From assembly GCF_004349135.1 (NCBI RefSeq), contig NZ_SMFN01000001.1:248001-312000 (forward strand): a DNA stretch of 64,000 bases, given 5' to 3'. The DNA is from Flavobacterium sandaracinum (GTDB lineage: Bacteria; Bacteroidota; Bacteroidia; Flavobacteriales; Flavobacteriaceae). The position numbers were made by a program, and so were the translations under genes. The notes under the pieces are model-generated. The model did no database searches, was not told the DNA's origin, and was given only the letters and a program-made list of their open reading frames with translations. Positions 1-8,480 of the stretch are shown here, in pieces; positions within the stretch are counted from its first letter, which is position 1, and each line of letters opens with the position of its first letter.

Positions 1-1439
1 GTGATCATGATACCTTTACTGATTTATGTCGTGGTGGTCATATTCCAAATACTGGAATTATCAAGGCGATGAAAGTTATGAGTGTGGCCGGAGCATACTG
101 GCGTGGTGACGAGAAAAACAAACAATTAACGCGTGTTTACGGAACATCATTCCCAAAACAAAAAGACCTTACAGAATATTTAGTTTTACTTGAAGAAGCA
201 AAACGCAGAGACCACAGGAAATTAGGAAAAGAACTGGAGTTGTTTGCCTTTTCACAAAAAGTAGGTGCAGGATTACCATTGTGGTTGCCAAAAGGCGCTG
301 CATTGAGAGATCGATTGGAACAGTTTTTGAAAAAAGCACAAAAAAAAGGGGGCTATGAACAAGTAGTTACGCCACATATTGGACAAAAAGAATTGTATGT
401 AACTTCCGGTCATTATGCAAAATACGGTGCAGATAGTTTCCAACCGATAAATACTCCCGCTGAAGGAGAAGAGTTTTTGTTGAAACCGATGAACTGTCCG
501 CATCATTGTGAAATTTATAACGTAAGACCTTGGTCCTACAAAGATTTACCAAAGCGTTACGCTGAATTTGGTACTGTGTACAGATACGAACAAAGTGGTG
601 AATTACATGGTTTAACTCGGGTACGAGGTTTTACTCAAGATGATGCCCATATATTTTGTACTCCAGATCAATTGGACGAAGAATTTAAAAAAGTAATAGA
701 CTTGGTACTCTACGTTTTCGGTTCTTTAGGATTTGAAAATTTCACGGCTCAAATATCATTAAGAGACAAAGAAAATAGAGATAAATACATAGGTACTGAT
801 GAGAATTGGGAAAAAGCAGAGAATGCGATCATCAGTGCAGCGGCAGATAAAGGCTTAAGCACCGTTATTGAATATGGCGAAGCTGCTTTCTATGGTCCAA
901 AATTGGACTTCATGGTCAAAGATGCTTTGGGCAGACAATGGCAATTAGGAACGATTCAGGTTGATTATAACCTACCAGAGCGTTTTGATTTAACCTACAA
1001 AGGTTCTGACAACGAATTGCATAGACCCGTGATGATTCACAGAGCTCCTTTTGGTTCGATGGAACGATTTATAGCCATATTATTAGAGCACACAGCAGGA
1101 AATTTCCCACTATGGCTAATACCTGAACAGGCTATTATATTGTCTTTGAGCGAGAAATATGAAATATATGCGAAAAAAGTTTTAGATTTGCTAGAAAATC
1201 ACGAAATTCGCGCCCTGATTGATAATAGAAGTGAGACTATAGGCAAGAAAATAAGGGATGCAGAAATGCAAAAAATTCCGTTCATGCTGATTGTTGGTGA
1301 AGAAGAGGAGAAAAATGGAACCATATCTATCCGTCGACATGGACAAGAAGGAAAAGGAAATATTACCGTTACTATAGAAGCATTTGTGGCTATCGTAAAC
1401 GAAGAAATCAGCAAAACATTAAAAGTATTTACAGTTTAA
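1..1439 (+). CDS. thrS: Threonine--tRNA ligase, 5' end outside the window
   Basis: This is the C-terminal two thirds of threonyl-tRNA synthetase, which charges tRNA-Thr in the cytoplasm. The reading frame is open from base 3, and the residues before the first in-window ATG already match the family ([12 protein letters not shown], the end of the editing domain), so the gene starts upstream and the ATG at 69 is internal. Visible class II synthetase elements are the zinc-site cysteine in [11 protein letters not shown], motif 2 ([20 protein letters not shown]) and motif 3 ([18 protein letters not shown]), followed by the anticodon-binding domain. The stop is at 1437-1439. infC follows 16 bases later, a conserved order, so the genes are probably co-transcribed. 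Confidence 0.97.
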   Translation, partial: DHDTFTDLCRGGHIPNTGIIKAMKVMSVAGAYWRGDEKNKQLTRVYGTSFPKQKDLTEYLVLLEEAKRRDHRKLGKELELFAFSQKVGAGLPLWLPKGAALRDRLEQFLKKAQKKGGYEQVVTPHIGQKELYVTSGHYAKYGADSFQPINTPAEGEEFLLKPMNCPHHCEIYNVRPWSYKDLPKRYAEFGTVYRYEQSGELHGLTRVRGFTQDDAHIFCTPDQLDEEFKKVIDLVLYVFGSLGFENFTAQISLRDKENRDKYIGTDENWEKAENAIISAAADKGLSTVIEYGEAAFYGPKLDFMVKDALGRQWQLGTIQVDYNLPERFDLTYKGSDNELHRPVMIHRAPFGSMERFIAILLEHTAGNFPLWLIPEQAIILSLSEKYEIYAKKVLDLLENHEIRALIDNRSETIGKKIRDAEMQKIPFMLIVGEEEEKNGTISIRRHGQEGKGNITVTIEAFVAIVNEEISKTLKVFTV

Positions 1440-1455
1440 CTTAAATTATAAAGTC

Positions 1456-2013
1456 ATAGCAATAAGAAGCAACAGAGGTTATCAACCTCGCGTAGAAAAA
1501 AAGGATGCACACAGAATTAATAGTCTGATTCGTGGTGTACAAGAAGTAAGACTTGTAGGTGAAAATATCGAACCTGGAGTTTTTAAACTTTCGGAAGCTT
1601 TACGATTAGCGGATCAATTTGAACTGGATTTAGTTGAGATTTCTCCTAATGCTGAGCCTCCAGTTTGTAAAATCATGGATTACAAAAAATTTGTTTACGA
1701 GCAAAAGAAGCGTGATAAAATCCTGAAAGCGAAATCTACACAAGTAGTCGTTAAGGAAATCCGTTTTGGACCTCAAACAGATGAGCATGATTATGAATTT
1801 AAGAGAAAAAATGCTGAGAAATTCTTAAAAGAAGGAGCGAAATTAAAGGCTTTTGTTTTCTTTAAAGGACGTTCGATTATCTATAAAGATCAAGGTCAAA
1901 TCTTATTATTAAGATTAGCAACAGATTTAGAAGAATTTGGTAAAGTGGAAGCGATGCCAGTTCTGGAAGGAAAGAGAATGATTATGTTCATTGCTCCAAA
2001 GAAGAAAAAATAA
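1456..2013 (+). CDS. infC: Translation initiation factor IF-3, with an ATA start codon
   Basis: IF-3 binds the 30S subunit and checks start-codon pairing. The first ATG in the frame (1675) lies deep inside the protein. The frame is open back to the thrS stop, and the conserved N-terminus ([19 protein letters not shown], then [12 protein letters not shown]) begins directly after an ATA codon at 1456-1458. No ATG, GTG or TTG is available at the conserved N-terminus. The start chosen here gives 185 residues, the normal IF-3 length. Known biology: infC in many bacteria uses a rare start codon (AUU in E. coli), so that IF-3 represses its own translation. I infer the same here. The N-terminal domain, linker helix and C-terminal domain are all intact. 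Confidence 0.93.
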   Translation: MAIRSNRGYQPRVEKKDAHRINSLIRGVQEVRLVGENIEPGVFKLSEALRLADQFELDLVEISPNAEPPVCKIMDYKKFVYEQKKRDKILKAKSTQVVVKEIRFGPQTDEHDYEFKRKNAEKFLKEGAKLKAFVFFKGRSIIYKDQGQILLLRLATDLEEFGKVEAMPVLEGKRMIMFIAPKKKK

Positions 2014-2014
2014 T

Positions 2015-2123
2015 CCTCCCCCAACCCCTCCAAAGGAGGGGAGAAGAAACTATAACAAGAATTAAGGGAGAATAACAATATCACTTCTCGGCTGCCTCTC
2101 CTTTGGAGAGGGCTGGGAAGAGG
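2015..2123. repeat. Inverted pair of REP-like palindromes between infC and rpmI
   Basis: Two related copies of a roughly 28-base element lie in opposite orientation (2015-2041 and 2095-2123). Each carries its own small palindrome, CCCTCCAAAGGAGGG in the first and CTCTCCTTTGGAGAG in the second. The two copies can also pair with each other into one long stem. The pair is placed inside a ribosomal-protein operon, where it could act as an mRNA-stability or attenuation structure. No T-run follows the second copy, so a simple terminator is unlikely. Confidence 0.75.
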
Positions 2124-2164
2124 AAAAATAAGTAAGTAAGAATAAATTAAAACACTAGGAAAAA

Positions 2165-2362
2165 ATGCCTAAAATGAAAACCAAATCTAGCGCCAAGAAA
2201 CGTTTTAAAGTTACTGGTTCTGGAAAGATTAAAAGAAAGCATGCTTTTAAGAGTCACATTTTGACCAAAAAATCTAAAAAACGTAAATTAGCATTGACAC
2301 ACTCTGCGCTAGTTCACAAAACAGATATGAAAAGTATCAAACAACAATTAAGGATAATCTAG
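2165..2362 (+). CDS. rpmI: 50S ribosomal protein L35
   Basis: This is a 65-residue, strongly basic protein of the large ribosomal subunit. The N-terminus [20 protein letters not shown] and the [11 protein letters not shown] segment are characteristic of L35. It lies between infC and rplT, the usual order. The unusually long spacers on both sides (about 150 and 164 bases) hold repeat-like structures rather than genes. Confidence 0.98.
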   Translation: MPKMKTKSSAKKRFKVTGSGKIKRKHAFKSHILTKKSKKRKLALTHSALVHKTDMKSIKQQLRII

Positions 2363-2526
2363 TATACAGTCGGCAGTATCAGTAAGCAGTTATAAACCGT
2401 AAACTGAGACTGAAAACTCTAAACTTTGACCCTTTAGGTTAAAACAATTTAAAATAACCTTGGAGTATGGCCATTAAGTGCTTTTGATTCAATTCAAGCC
2501 GCCTGCTACAAAAAAACAATAAAATT
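2363..2526 (+). repeat. Imperfect palindrome built from AGT/ACT words, and possible rplT leader
   Basis: The first half (2365-2430) has repeated CAGT words on the left (CAGTCGGCAGTATCAGTAAG) and repeated ACTG words on the right (AAACTGAGACTGAAAACTC), so it can fold into a long imperfect hairpin. The second half (about 2431-2520) is richer in GC than typical spacers here, with CCTTGGAGTATGGCC and AAGCCGCCTGCTAC. It could be a structured leader of rplT, since L20 autoregulates in other phyla. That role is inference only. Confidence 0.4.
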
Positions 2527-2871
2527 ATGCCAAGATCGGTAAATTCAGTTGCAAAAAGAGCAAGAAGAAAAAAAATAATGAAGCAAGCCAAAGGTTTCTT
2601 TGGTAGACGTAAAAACGTTTGGACAGTTGCTAAGAATGCGGTAGAGAAAGCAATGTGCTACGCTTACCGTGACAGAAAGGTGAATAAAAGAAATTTCCGT
2701 GCTTTATGGATTCAACGTATCAACGCTGGAGCTAGATTGGAAGGAATGTCTTATTCCCAATTCATGGGTAAAGTAAAAAAGCATAACATCGAATTGAACC
2801 GTAAAGTTTTAGCCGATTTAGCTATGAACCACCCACTAGCTTTCAAAGCAATACTTAATAAAGTAAAATAA
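2527..2871 (+). CDS. rplT: 50S ribosomal protein L20
   Basis: This 114-residue protein binds 23S rRNA and is needed early in large-subunit assembly. The N-terminus [20 protein letters not shown], the [20 protein letters not shown] helix region and the [10 protein letters not shown] segment are diagnostic. The length is normal. It is the last gene of the thrS-infC-rpmI-rplT run and is followed by a strong hairpin terminator. Confidence 0.98.
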   Translation: MPRSVNSVAKRARRKKIMKQAKGFFGRRKNVWTVAKNAVEKAMCYAYRDRKVNKRNFRALWIQRINAGARLEGMSYSQFMGKVKKHNIELNRKVLADLAMNHPLAFKAILNKVK

Positions 2872-2932
2872 ACGTTTTATCAACACAATTTAGATTACTT
2901 ACTTACCTTTATCTGAACATGTTTCAGATTAT

Positions 2933-2970
2933 AAAACCCATTCGCCAACGCGAATGGGTTTTGTTATTTT
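2933..2970 (+). terminator. Terminator of the thrS-rplT operon
   Basis: A 13-bp perfect stem (AAAACCCATTCGC with GCGAATGGGTTTT) around a CAAC loop is followed by a T-rich tail, about 60 bases after the rplT stop. Confidence 0.9.
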
Positions 2971-3179
2971 AGGGCTGCATCTTTTACAAATGAAGCGAAA
3001 GACCACAGCGAAAACTTCAAAAACTAATCCTATTACTTACCATTATCAAAGATTGAAACATTGTCAATACTACCTAGTTCTGGAGATGAAATAATTCTAA
3101 CACTTCCCCTAAAAGGGAAACAAAAAACAAATTCATAGCTTATAATCTTAAATTACTACTTTCAGTAAAGTTCTCCTAA

Positions 3180-3975
3180 ATGTTACGTTCCCCGATTTTA
3201 TTACTCCTACTATCGATTTATGTGAATTACTCTTATAACAATTCAAACATTAAATCAAACACTCTTACTGAAAATAGCAAAAAAATCAAAATTTACAATT
3301 ATACTCTACTTTAACTAGAATACATGTGAACAGACTTTTTGTTTACATCTATCTTATTGTCAGAAACAAAATAGAAAAATTAAAACCGCCTACACTACTG
3401 AAATCACAATTGCGAAGTAACTTCATGAAGCATTAGCAAATGATGTATTGCAGAAAATGACTTTTACTGCGACACAAAATTTATACACAGTTAACAATAA
3501 AGAAATCATAGTCACCAATCTGGATACAATCTAAACTAAAAAAAGAAACATTTCCAGAGTAAATAACACTATAGAAATCGGTATTTGGTTTGTACCAAAT
3601 CTAAAAGAAATGATGTCGTGATTTAAAACAGATTCCCATTAATATCCTTCTTAGCTCATTGGATGCTGTCGCTGGGTCTATTCTTGAAAAACTAAAGAAC
3701 TCAGTATCTATAGTAACCTCCAGGAACCTTTAGTCAACGTGAAAAAGCAAAGAAAGTGTAGTTTGATAATGACCATATACAAAAAAAATGAAAATAAATT
3801 ACAAATAGATTACAGTGATAACGGGGTCGGAGTCACTCTTGAAGAAATAAATTTAAAAAATGGGCAACATAATGTGGAAAACCGTATTCTAGCTATAAAT
3901 AGAACGATTACTTTTGATACTGAATCCAACAAAGGATTTAAAACAAAATCATATTCCTATCTAACTGACCTCATT
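3180..3975 (+). pseudogene. Decayed sensor histidine kinase
   Basis: A kinase can be read here only across stops and frameshifts. At 3180 a signal-peptide-like start (MLRSPILLLLLSIYVNYSYN) ends early. Around 3330-3384 a membrane/linker remnant (VRNKIEKLK) is in a different frame from what follows. From 3382 the frame gives KTAYTTEITIAK, a stop, then LHEALANDVLQKMTF, which corresponds to the HisKA_3 phosphorylation box (usual ELHD..AND). Four or more further stops follow, and the end of the ATP-binding domain (DYSDNGVGVTLEEINLKNGQ) remains readable from about 3739. The sensor part is mostly deleted. The last piece is fused in frame to the following response regulator. The gene is clearly dead as a kinase. 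Confidence 0.82.
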
Positions 3976-4644
3976 ATGTTTAATAAAGTTTTAGTTGCCG
4001 AAGATTTAGACACTATTAATATCGCAGTAGTTCAAGCCTTAGAAAAGCTTTCTATATCAGAAATTCATAGTACAAAATATTGTGATGATGCCCTTTTAAA
4101 AATAAAAAAAGCCATTCATGATAATGTACCATACGACCTATTGATTAGTGATTTATCCTTTAAGAATGATCATAGGGAGGAAAAATTGAGTACAGGTGAA
4201 GAACTTATAGAAGCGGTAAAAAAAATACAACCCGATATAAAGACCATTATATTTTCTATTGAAGACAAATCTTTCCGAATAAAATCGCTCTTTGATAATT
4301 TAGGAATAAATGCCTATGTCTGCAAAGGGAGAGATAGTATTGAGCAACTTCAATCAGCAATTGAACGCATCCATAACAATGAAGAAGTTAAAATTTCAAA
4401 TGAGTTAGCACTGACTTTAAGAGACAAATCCCTTTTTGAAATTGAAGCTTACGATATTTCTCTTTTGAAATCCTTATCCAAAGGATTAACTGTAGAGGAT
4501 ATTTCTGTAGAATTCAAAGATTCTGGAATTAGTCCTAGTGGCAATAGCAGCTTAGAAAAACGCATCAACAAACTAAAAGTTTACTTCAAAGCTAACAATA
4601 ATGTTCATTTGATAGCCATTACTAAAGATTTAGGTTTAGTTTAA
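3976..4644 (+). CDS. Response regulator with C-terminal HTH, orphaned from its kinase
   Basis: The protein has a receiver domain (MFNKVLVAEDLDTIN, with acidic residues E9 and D10, the phospho-acceptor D59 in LLISDLSF, a Ser in IIFSIED and a Lys in YVCKGRD). A helix-turn-helix of the LuxR-like type follows (LSKGLTVEDIS ... SLEKRINKLKVYF). The frame is open upstream to 3739, but those 79 residues are the tail of the dead kinase, so the ATG at 3976 is taken as the real start. Phosphorylation residues look intact. With its kinase gone, it may be driven by another kinase, act unphosphorylated, or be on its way to loss. It is followed by a 630-base spacer. Confidence 0.85.
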   Translation: MFNKVLVAEDLDTINIAVVQALEKLSISEIHSTKYCDDALLKIKKAIHDNVPYDLLISDLSFKNDHREEKLSTGEELIEAVKKIQPDIKTIIFSIEDKSFRIKSLFDNLGINAYVCKGRDSIEQLQSAIERIHNNEEVKISNELALTLRDKSLFEIEAYDISLLKSLSKGLTVEDISVEFKDSGISPSGNSSLEKRINKLKVYFKANNNVHLIAITKDLGLV

Positions 4645-5277
4645 AATCTTCATCAATAGGTTTATGCAAAGCAATCCTATTTTAATTTATTTCCATTACT
4701 AATTTAGGAATACTATACCATTGGCTCAAAACCTACTAATTTAGCTAGACCAATAAAAAAAACCTTTATGGCATTCCGTAAAGTACTATTTATAAAAGAG
4801 GTTAGGTTTAACAGTTCAAACCTAAATCAAAAACAAATGACATGTTTTACTGCAAATGACATAGCATTTACAGAATATTCTACAACTATTGATCCAAAAA
4901 AATAGGCAAAGCAATGATTTTAAGCATGTAAATAAAACAGATTAAGATAATCACACTGATTTTTGAAATGTATTTTTAGAAAATTATAATGTTGCTCAAA
5001 CCAAGACTAATTTTCAAAAGGCAGCATCATTTTAAAACACCCGTGATTAGAAAATGCTGTTTATAGCGCGCAATAGTCAGATTGTATTGCCCGCAATTGT
5101 GTAAAAAGAACACTTTAAATAGTTTCAAATCATTAACTAAGTATTGACTTTCAATACATTACATTCTTTATACTGAATCACCCTATTTTTATTTTACTAC
5201 AATACGGTTACCCGTAAACTAAAGCTTTTTAGTAACACTAATTTTACTGTGTTCCAAAATTCTAATAAAAATAGAAC
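4645..5277. other. Long intergenic stretch, no gene seen
   Basis: All frames are broken by frequent stops. An 8-bp perfect hairpin (TTAGGTTT at 4802-4809 with AAACCTAA at 4818-4825) has no T-run after it. The base composition is like the dead kinase region upstream, so this may be older decayed coding sequence, but I could not recognise a protein in it. Confidence 0.5.
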
Positions 5278-5583
5278 ATGAAGCAAAACGAAACAAAATC
5301 ACCCTTGCGACTGTCTAAAATAAGTAAGCAGCACAGTATACCTGACAAATGGACAAAAACAGTAAATGATTATAATAATTACATAAAGGAGTACATCAAG
5401 CACTATAAAAAAGCCCTGAAAGGGAATTCAAATTCCTTAATAAGATATCCTTATTTAAAAGCAAAATCCGAAAGCTTGGGCAAGAGACTTGGCAAAGCTC
5501 AAAAACAAGGAATGCTGACAGAAAAGCAAGTACAGAAAATCTTGAGAATTCAATTGAAAATAATTAACGCCTGTTATGAATAA
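5278..5583 (+). CDS. Hypothetical basic protein, 101 aa
   Basis: I do not recognise a family. The protein is strongly basic and probably all-helical: a Lys-rich start, a Tyr/Asn/Lys helix (DYNNYIKEYIKHYKKALKGN), and a second Lys/Gln-rich helical half (KRLGKAQKQGMLTEKQVQK). There is no signal peptide or membrane segment. The stop overlaps the next gene by 8 bases, so the two are translated together and are likely functionally linked. Confidence 0.7.
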   Translation: MKQNETKSPLRLSKISKQHSIPDKWTKTVNDYNNYIKEYIKHYKKALKGNSNSLIRYPYLKAKSESLGKRLGKAQKQGMLTEKQVQKILRIQLKIINACYE

Positions 5584-5920
5584 CAAAAATAGAAAAAAAA
5601 TTATTGGTGCAACGTTATTACTATTTATTGCATTATTCGCTAGTCCGGTTAAAAAAAATTATATCCAAAAAAGGGAAACAACCTATTTCAAAGGAAATAT
5701 TAAAGTAGATACACCAGATATAATTTTGGGCGGTACCAACGAAAATGGTGTGCTTGAAGAAAAAGATAGCAAATTTACGGATTCCAGTACCTTTTATCAA
5801 ACTCCAAAACCAGCCTTCATTCAGCACGAAACCGATACAGTAAAAAGCATTATATATTCTAGAAACCAAAAAGGCAAAATGATGTATGGCAAAAATACTA
5901 GCGAGAGTACATCAAAATAA
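5576..5920 (+). CDS. Hypothetical exported or membrane-anchored protein, 114 aa
   Basis: A basic N-terminus (MNNKNRKKI) precedes one hydrophobic segment (about residues 9-25, ATLLLFIALFASPV). A hydrophilic, Thr/Ser/Lys-rich remainder follows, with no recognisable domain. It is either a single-pass inner-membrane protein or has a non-cleaved signal anchor. It overlaps the upstream 101-aa gene by 8 bases. Function unknown. Confidence 0.65.
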   Translation: MNNKNRKKIIGATLLLFIALFASPVKKNYIQKRETTYFKGNIKVDTPDIILGGTNENGVLEEKDSKFTDSSTFYQTPKPAFIQHETDTVKSIIYSRNQKGKMMYGKNTSESTSK

Positions 5921-5983
5921 TACAGCTAAACAAAATAAGAAAATTAACAAGACCTAACATTTAAATAAAGTGAAAAAATAAAC

Positions 5984-6100
5984 ATGAATACATTCCCGTT
6001 TCTAACTATTAACCTATTCTTTTCTATACAAATAGTAGTAATGATTTTGGGTGCAGCATGCATTATTTACTTAGTGTATAACATCTGGAAGAACTTATAA
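5984..6100 (+). CDS. Small single-pass membrane peptide, 38 aa
   Basis: An ATG at 5984 opens a 38-codon frame ending in TAA at 6098-6100. The peptide is almost entirely hydrophobic in the middle (NLFFSIQIVVMILGAACIIY), with a short Lys-Asn tail. It sits 63 bases after the 114-aa gene and 80 bases before the next membrane protein, on the same strand. It fits a small membrane peptide, but coding status cannot be proved from sequence alone. Confidence 0.4.
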   Translation: MNTFPFLTINLFFSIQIVVMILGAACIIYLVYNIWKNL

Positions 6101-6180
6101 AAAATAGATTTAAAAATTTTAAAAGGCTTACGAGTAAATCAAAAAAAACAACAAATCAAACAACAATTCCAATTCTAAAG

Positions 6181-6588
6181 ATGAATTTAAAGTACACATT
6201 CGATGAACTAAATATCGAAAAAAATAAACTTATTCTAAATTCTAAAAAAAAGGACCAAAAAGCAATCTTATTTTCTGAAGTAGATGAAATCTATATTTCT
6301 GTTCATAAATTCCCCTCGCTACTAGAGCTTGTACCATTTTTATTTTTAATTATAATTGCGACTTTGTGCCTTTTATACTTATCCCTTGAAATAATGCTTT
6401 TTCTTCCACCATTACTTATTCTTACGTTTATTATAAAAATGAATGACTATAAAAGTTATGAATTAAAAATACGTTTAAAAAACGGTGTTTTCTTTACAAA
6501 GAAAGTCCCCCTAAAGCTAAAATACGAAACTTTAGATATTATTAGCGACATTCGGAAGCAAATTTATAACTACCGTATCGACAATTAA
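6181..6588 (+). CDS. Hypothetical membrane protein, 135 aa, PH-like layout
   Basis: An N-terminal beta-rich part (LKYTFDELNIEKNKLILN ... ILFSEVDEIYIS) is followed by two adjacent membrane helices (about residues 47-85). A further beta/alpha part follows (YELKIRLKNGVFFTKKV ... DIISDIRKQI). The order, half a beta-domain, a helical hairpin, then the rest, resembles small bacterial PH-domain membrane proteins. That assignment is inference. No partner is evident. Confidence 0.65.
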   Translation: MNLKYTFDELNIEKNKLILNSKKKDQKAILFSEVDEIYISVHKFPSLLELVPFLFLIIIATLCLLYLSLEIMLFLPPLLILTFIIKMNDYKSYELKIRLKNGVFFTKKVPLKLKYETLDIISDIRKQIYNYRIDN

Positions 6589-6761
6589 AACAGTACGTTG
6601 CTATCTTTTAGAATGTAGTTTTTAGCAACTGCATTTACTTGTTTTAGCGACTTGGAAAAAATGCTCAAACAAATTTTCATAAAAACTAAAGGCATTAGTT
6701 TTTCTTTTTACCAAACGATAAGCGTTAATTTGAATATTATTACACGTACCATCACTATTAA

Positions 6762-7568
6762 ATGAAATCGCTCCTTTCTCTCCTACTTTTCTTAATTTAT
6801 TGTTCTGGATTCTCACAAACCAAACTCCTTTCTTGGAACATTGAAAACTTTGGCAAATCAAAATCAGAAGCTAGCATAACCTACATTGCCAATACAATGA
6901 AAAATTATGACATTATCGCTATTCAAGAAGTGGTAGCGGGTTATGGTGGCCCACAAGCAGTTGCAAGACTCGCAGACGAACTCAATCGTAAAGGAGCCAA
7001 ATGGGATTATGTAATTAGTGATCCAACTAGCAGTAGTAGTCCATATAAATCGGAACGCTATGCTTTTCTATGGAAAACGAATAAAGTAAAAAAGATAGGA
7101 AAAGCGTGGCTGGAAAAAAAATACCATTTGGAAATTGATCGAGAACCTTATTTCTGTACGTTTCAATATGATAACAAGCAATTTACAGTAGTAAACTTTC
7201 ATGCCATCACTCAAAAGAAGCAACCTGAAACAGAGATTAAATACTTCAAATTTTTACCGCAGGAATACCCCAACTTAAATTTAATTTTTACGGGTGATTT
7301 TAATTGCCCACAATCACATACCGTTTTCATTCCTTTGAAGAAACTGGGGTATCAGTCATTACTAATTGACCAGAAAACCTCACTGAAGCAAGAATGTAAA
7401 AAAGAAAACTGTCTTGCTTCGGAATTTGATAATATGTATTTCGAAACTTCAAAAATCAATACTCTAAACTCCGGGATTATTCACTTTTACGAAAATTTTA
7501 CTACGCTAAAGGAGGCCAGAATAATTTCTGATCATATACCAATTTGGTTTGAATTTTCTTTGAATTAA
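6762..7568 (+). CDS. Secreted endonuclease/exonuclease/phosphatase family protein
   Basis: This is a DNase I-like (EEP) hydrolase of 268 residues with an N-terminal signal peptide (LLSLLLFLIYCSGFSQ). The family motifs appear in order: LSWNIENFG, IIAIQEV (metal-binding Glu), VVNFHA, FTGDFNCP (catalytic Asp/Asn) and the C-terminal SDHIPIWFEF (catalytic His). All active-site residues are present. The substrate could be extracellular DNA, RNA, a phospholipid or another phosphodiester. It is likely periplasmic or secreted, since no T9SS sorting domain is present. It converges with iaaA with only 32 bases between the stops. Confidence 0.88.
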   Translation: MKSLLSLLLFLIYCSGFSQTKLLSWNIENFGKSKSEASITYIANTMKNYDIIAIQEVVAGYGGPQAVARLADELNRKGAKWDYVISDPTSSSSPYKSERYAFLWKTNKVKKIGKAWLEKKYHLEIDREPYFCTFQYDNKQFTVVNFHAITQKKQPETEIKYFKFLPQEYPNLNLIFTGDFNCPQSHTVFIPLKKLGYQSLLIDQKTSLKQECKKENCLASEFDNMYFETSKINTLNSGIIHFYENFTTLKEARIISDHIPIWFEFSLN

Positions 7569-7600
7569 TGTACTATGAAAGCTCTTTTAACTAGAGAGTA

Positions 7601-8443
7601 TTACTCGAAAACTTCAAAATTTTCCCCATCAAAACTGGCAAAAACCATACTAGGATGAGAATCCTGATGCCACATATTTCCCTGACCATCAATTGCAATC
7701 GCTCCGGCAAAACCATCATAGGGTTTCAGTTCGCTAAAAGTTTTAGTAAAGGCTTCCTGTAACGAAAAACCATCTGAAACGCGCGTTACAATTTTTGCTG
7801 CGGTAGCATTGCTAACGATATCTTCGCCTACGCCAGTTAAACTTACGCCACAAAATGCATTCGCATAATTTCCTGCTACAGTTGCCGAGTCGGAGATTCT
7901 ACCTGGAATTTCAAAACCTTTACCTCCTGTTGAAGTAGCTGCTGCAATTTTATTATTTGAATCTAAAGCCACACAACCAACCGTTCCTATTCCATTTGCT
8001 TTGCGCTTCGCCTCATATTCCAATCGCCGTTGTGGTATTTCAGTTGAAACAGCAGGAAAACCATGTACTCTTGCAAAATTGGTAGCACCACTTCCGCCCA
8101 AAACTCTATCATCATATTGCATTAATAATTGAGCAACCTGAACTGGATTTTTAACCTCTTCAATATTAATTACACCACTCATTTTCTGCGTATCGCCATT
8201 CATAATGGCGGCACTCATCCTAATTTTCCCATCGCTTTGTATTTGAGAACCCGTTCCCGCATTAAACAACTCATCATCCTCGAGAAGTGAAACGGCATGC
8301 ACCACGGTTTCTAGAGCCGAATGTGATTTTAAAAATTCATAAGAATCTTTAACAATTCGTTCTAATGCAGTTTGTTTTGCAGCTTTAGTTTCGGGGTTGG
8401 TTGATGATTCTGAAAAAAAACCACCATGAATAATTAGCTTCAT
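7601..8443 (-). CDS. iaaA: Isoaspartyl peptidase / L-asparaginase (Ntn hydrolase)
   Basis: This plant-type asparaginase / beta-aspartyl peptidase is made as a precursor that cleaves itself before a Thr nucleophile. The protein is 280 residues and has no signal peptide, so it acts in the cytoplasm. The Ntn site is GIGTVGCVALD, with the nucleophile at T154. The glycine-rich loops HGGFF, NAGTGSQ and TGVGEDI are also in place. It lies 37 bases after cphB on the same strand and divergent from cphA. In cyanophycin catabolism CphB releases beta-Asp-Arg dipeptides, and an isoaspartyl dipeptidase of this type then splits them into Asp and Arg, so the context fits closely. Confidence 0.92.
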   Translation of the reverse strand: MKLIIHGGFFSESSTNPETKAAKQTALERIVKDSYEFLKSHSALETVVHAVSLLEDDELFNAGTGSQIQSDGKIRMSAAIMNGDTQKMSGVINIEEVKNPVQVAQLLMQYDDRVLGGSGATNFARVHGFPAVSTEIPQRRLEYEAKRKANGIGTVGCVALDSNNKIAAATSTGGKGFEIPGRISDSATVAGNYANAFCGVSLTGVGEDIVSNATAAKIVTRVSDGFSLQEAFTKTFSELKPYDGFAGAIAIDGQGNMWHQDSHPSMVFASFDGENFEVFE

Positions 8444-8480
8444 AATTGATTGAAAATTTTAAATCTGTACTTTTTAACTA

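Noticed and set aside
1675..2013. infC beginning at the first ATG
   Set aside because: The conserved N-terminal domain of IF-3 lies upstream in the same open frame; the start is ATA at 1456.
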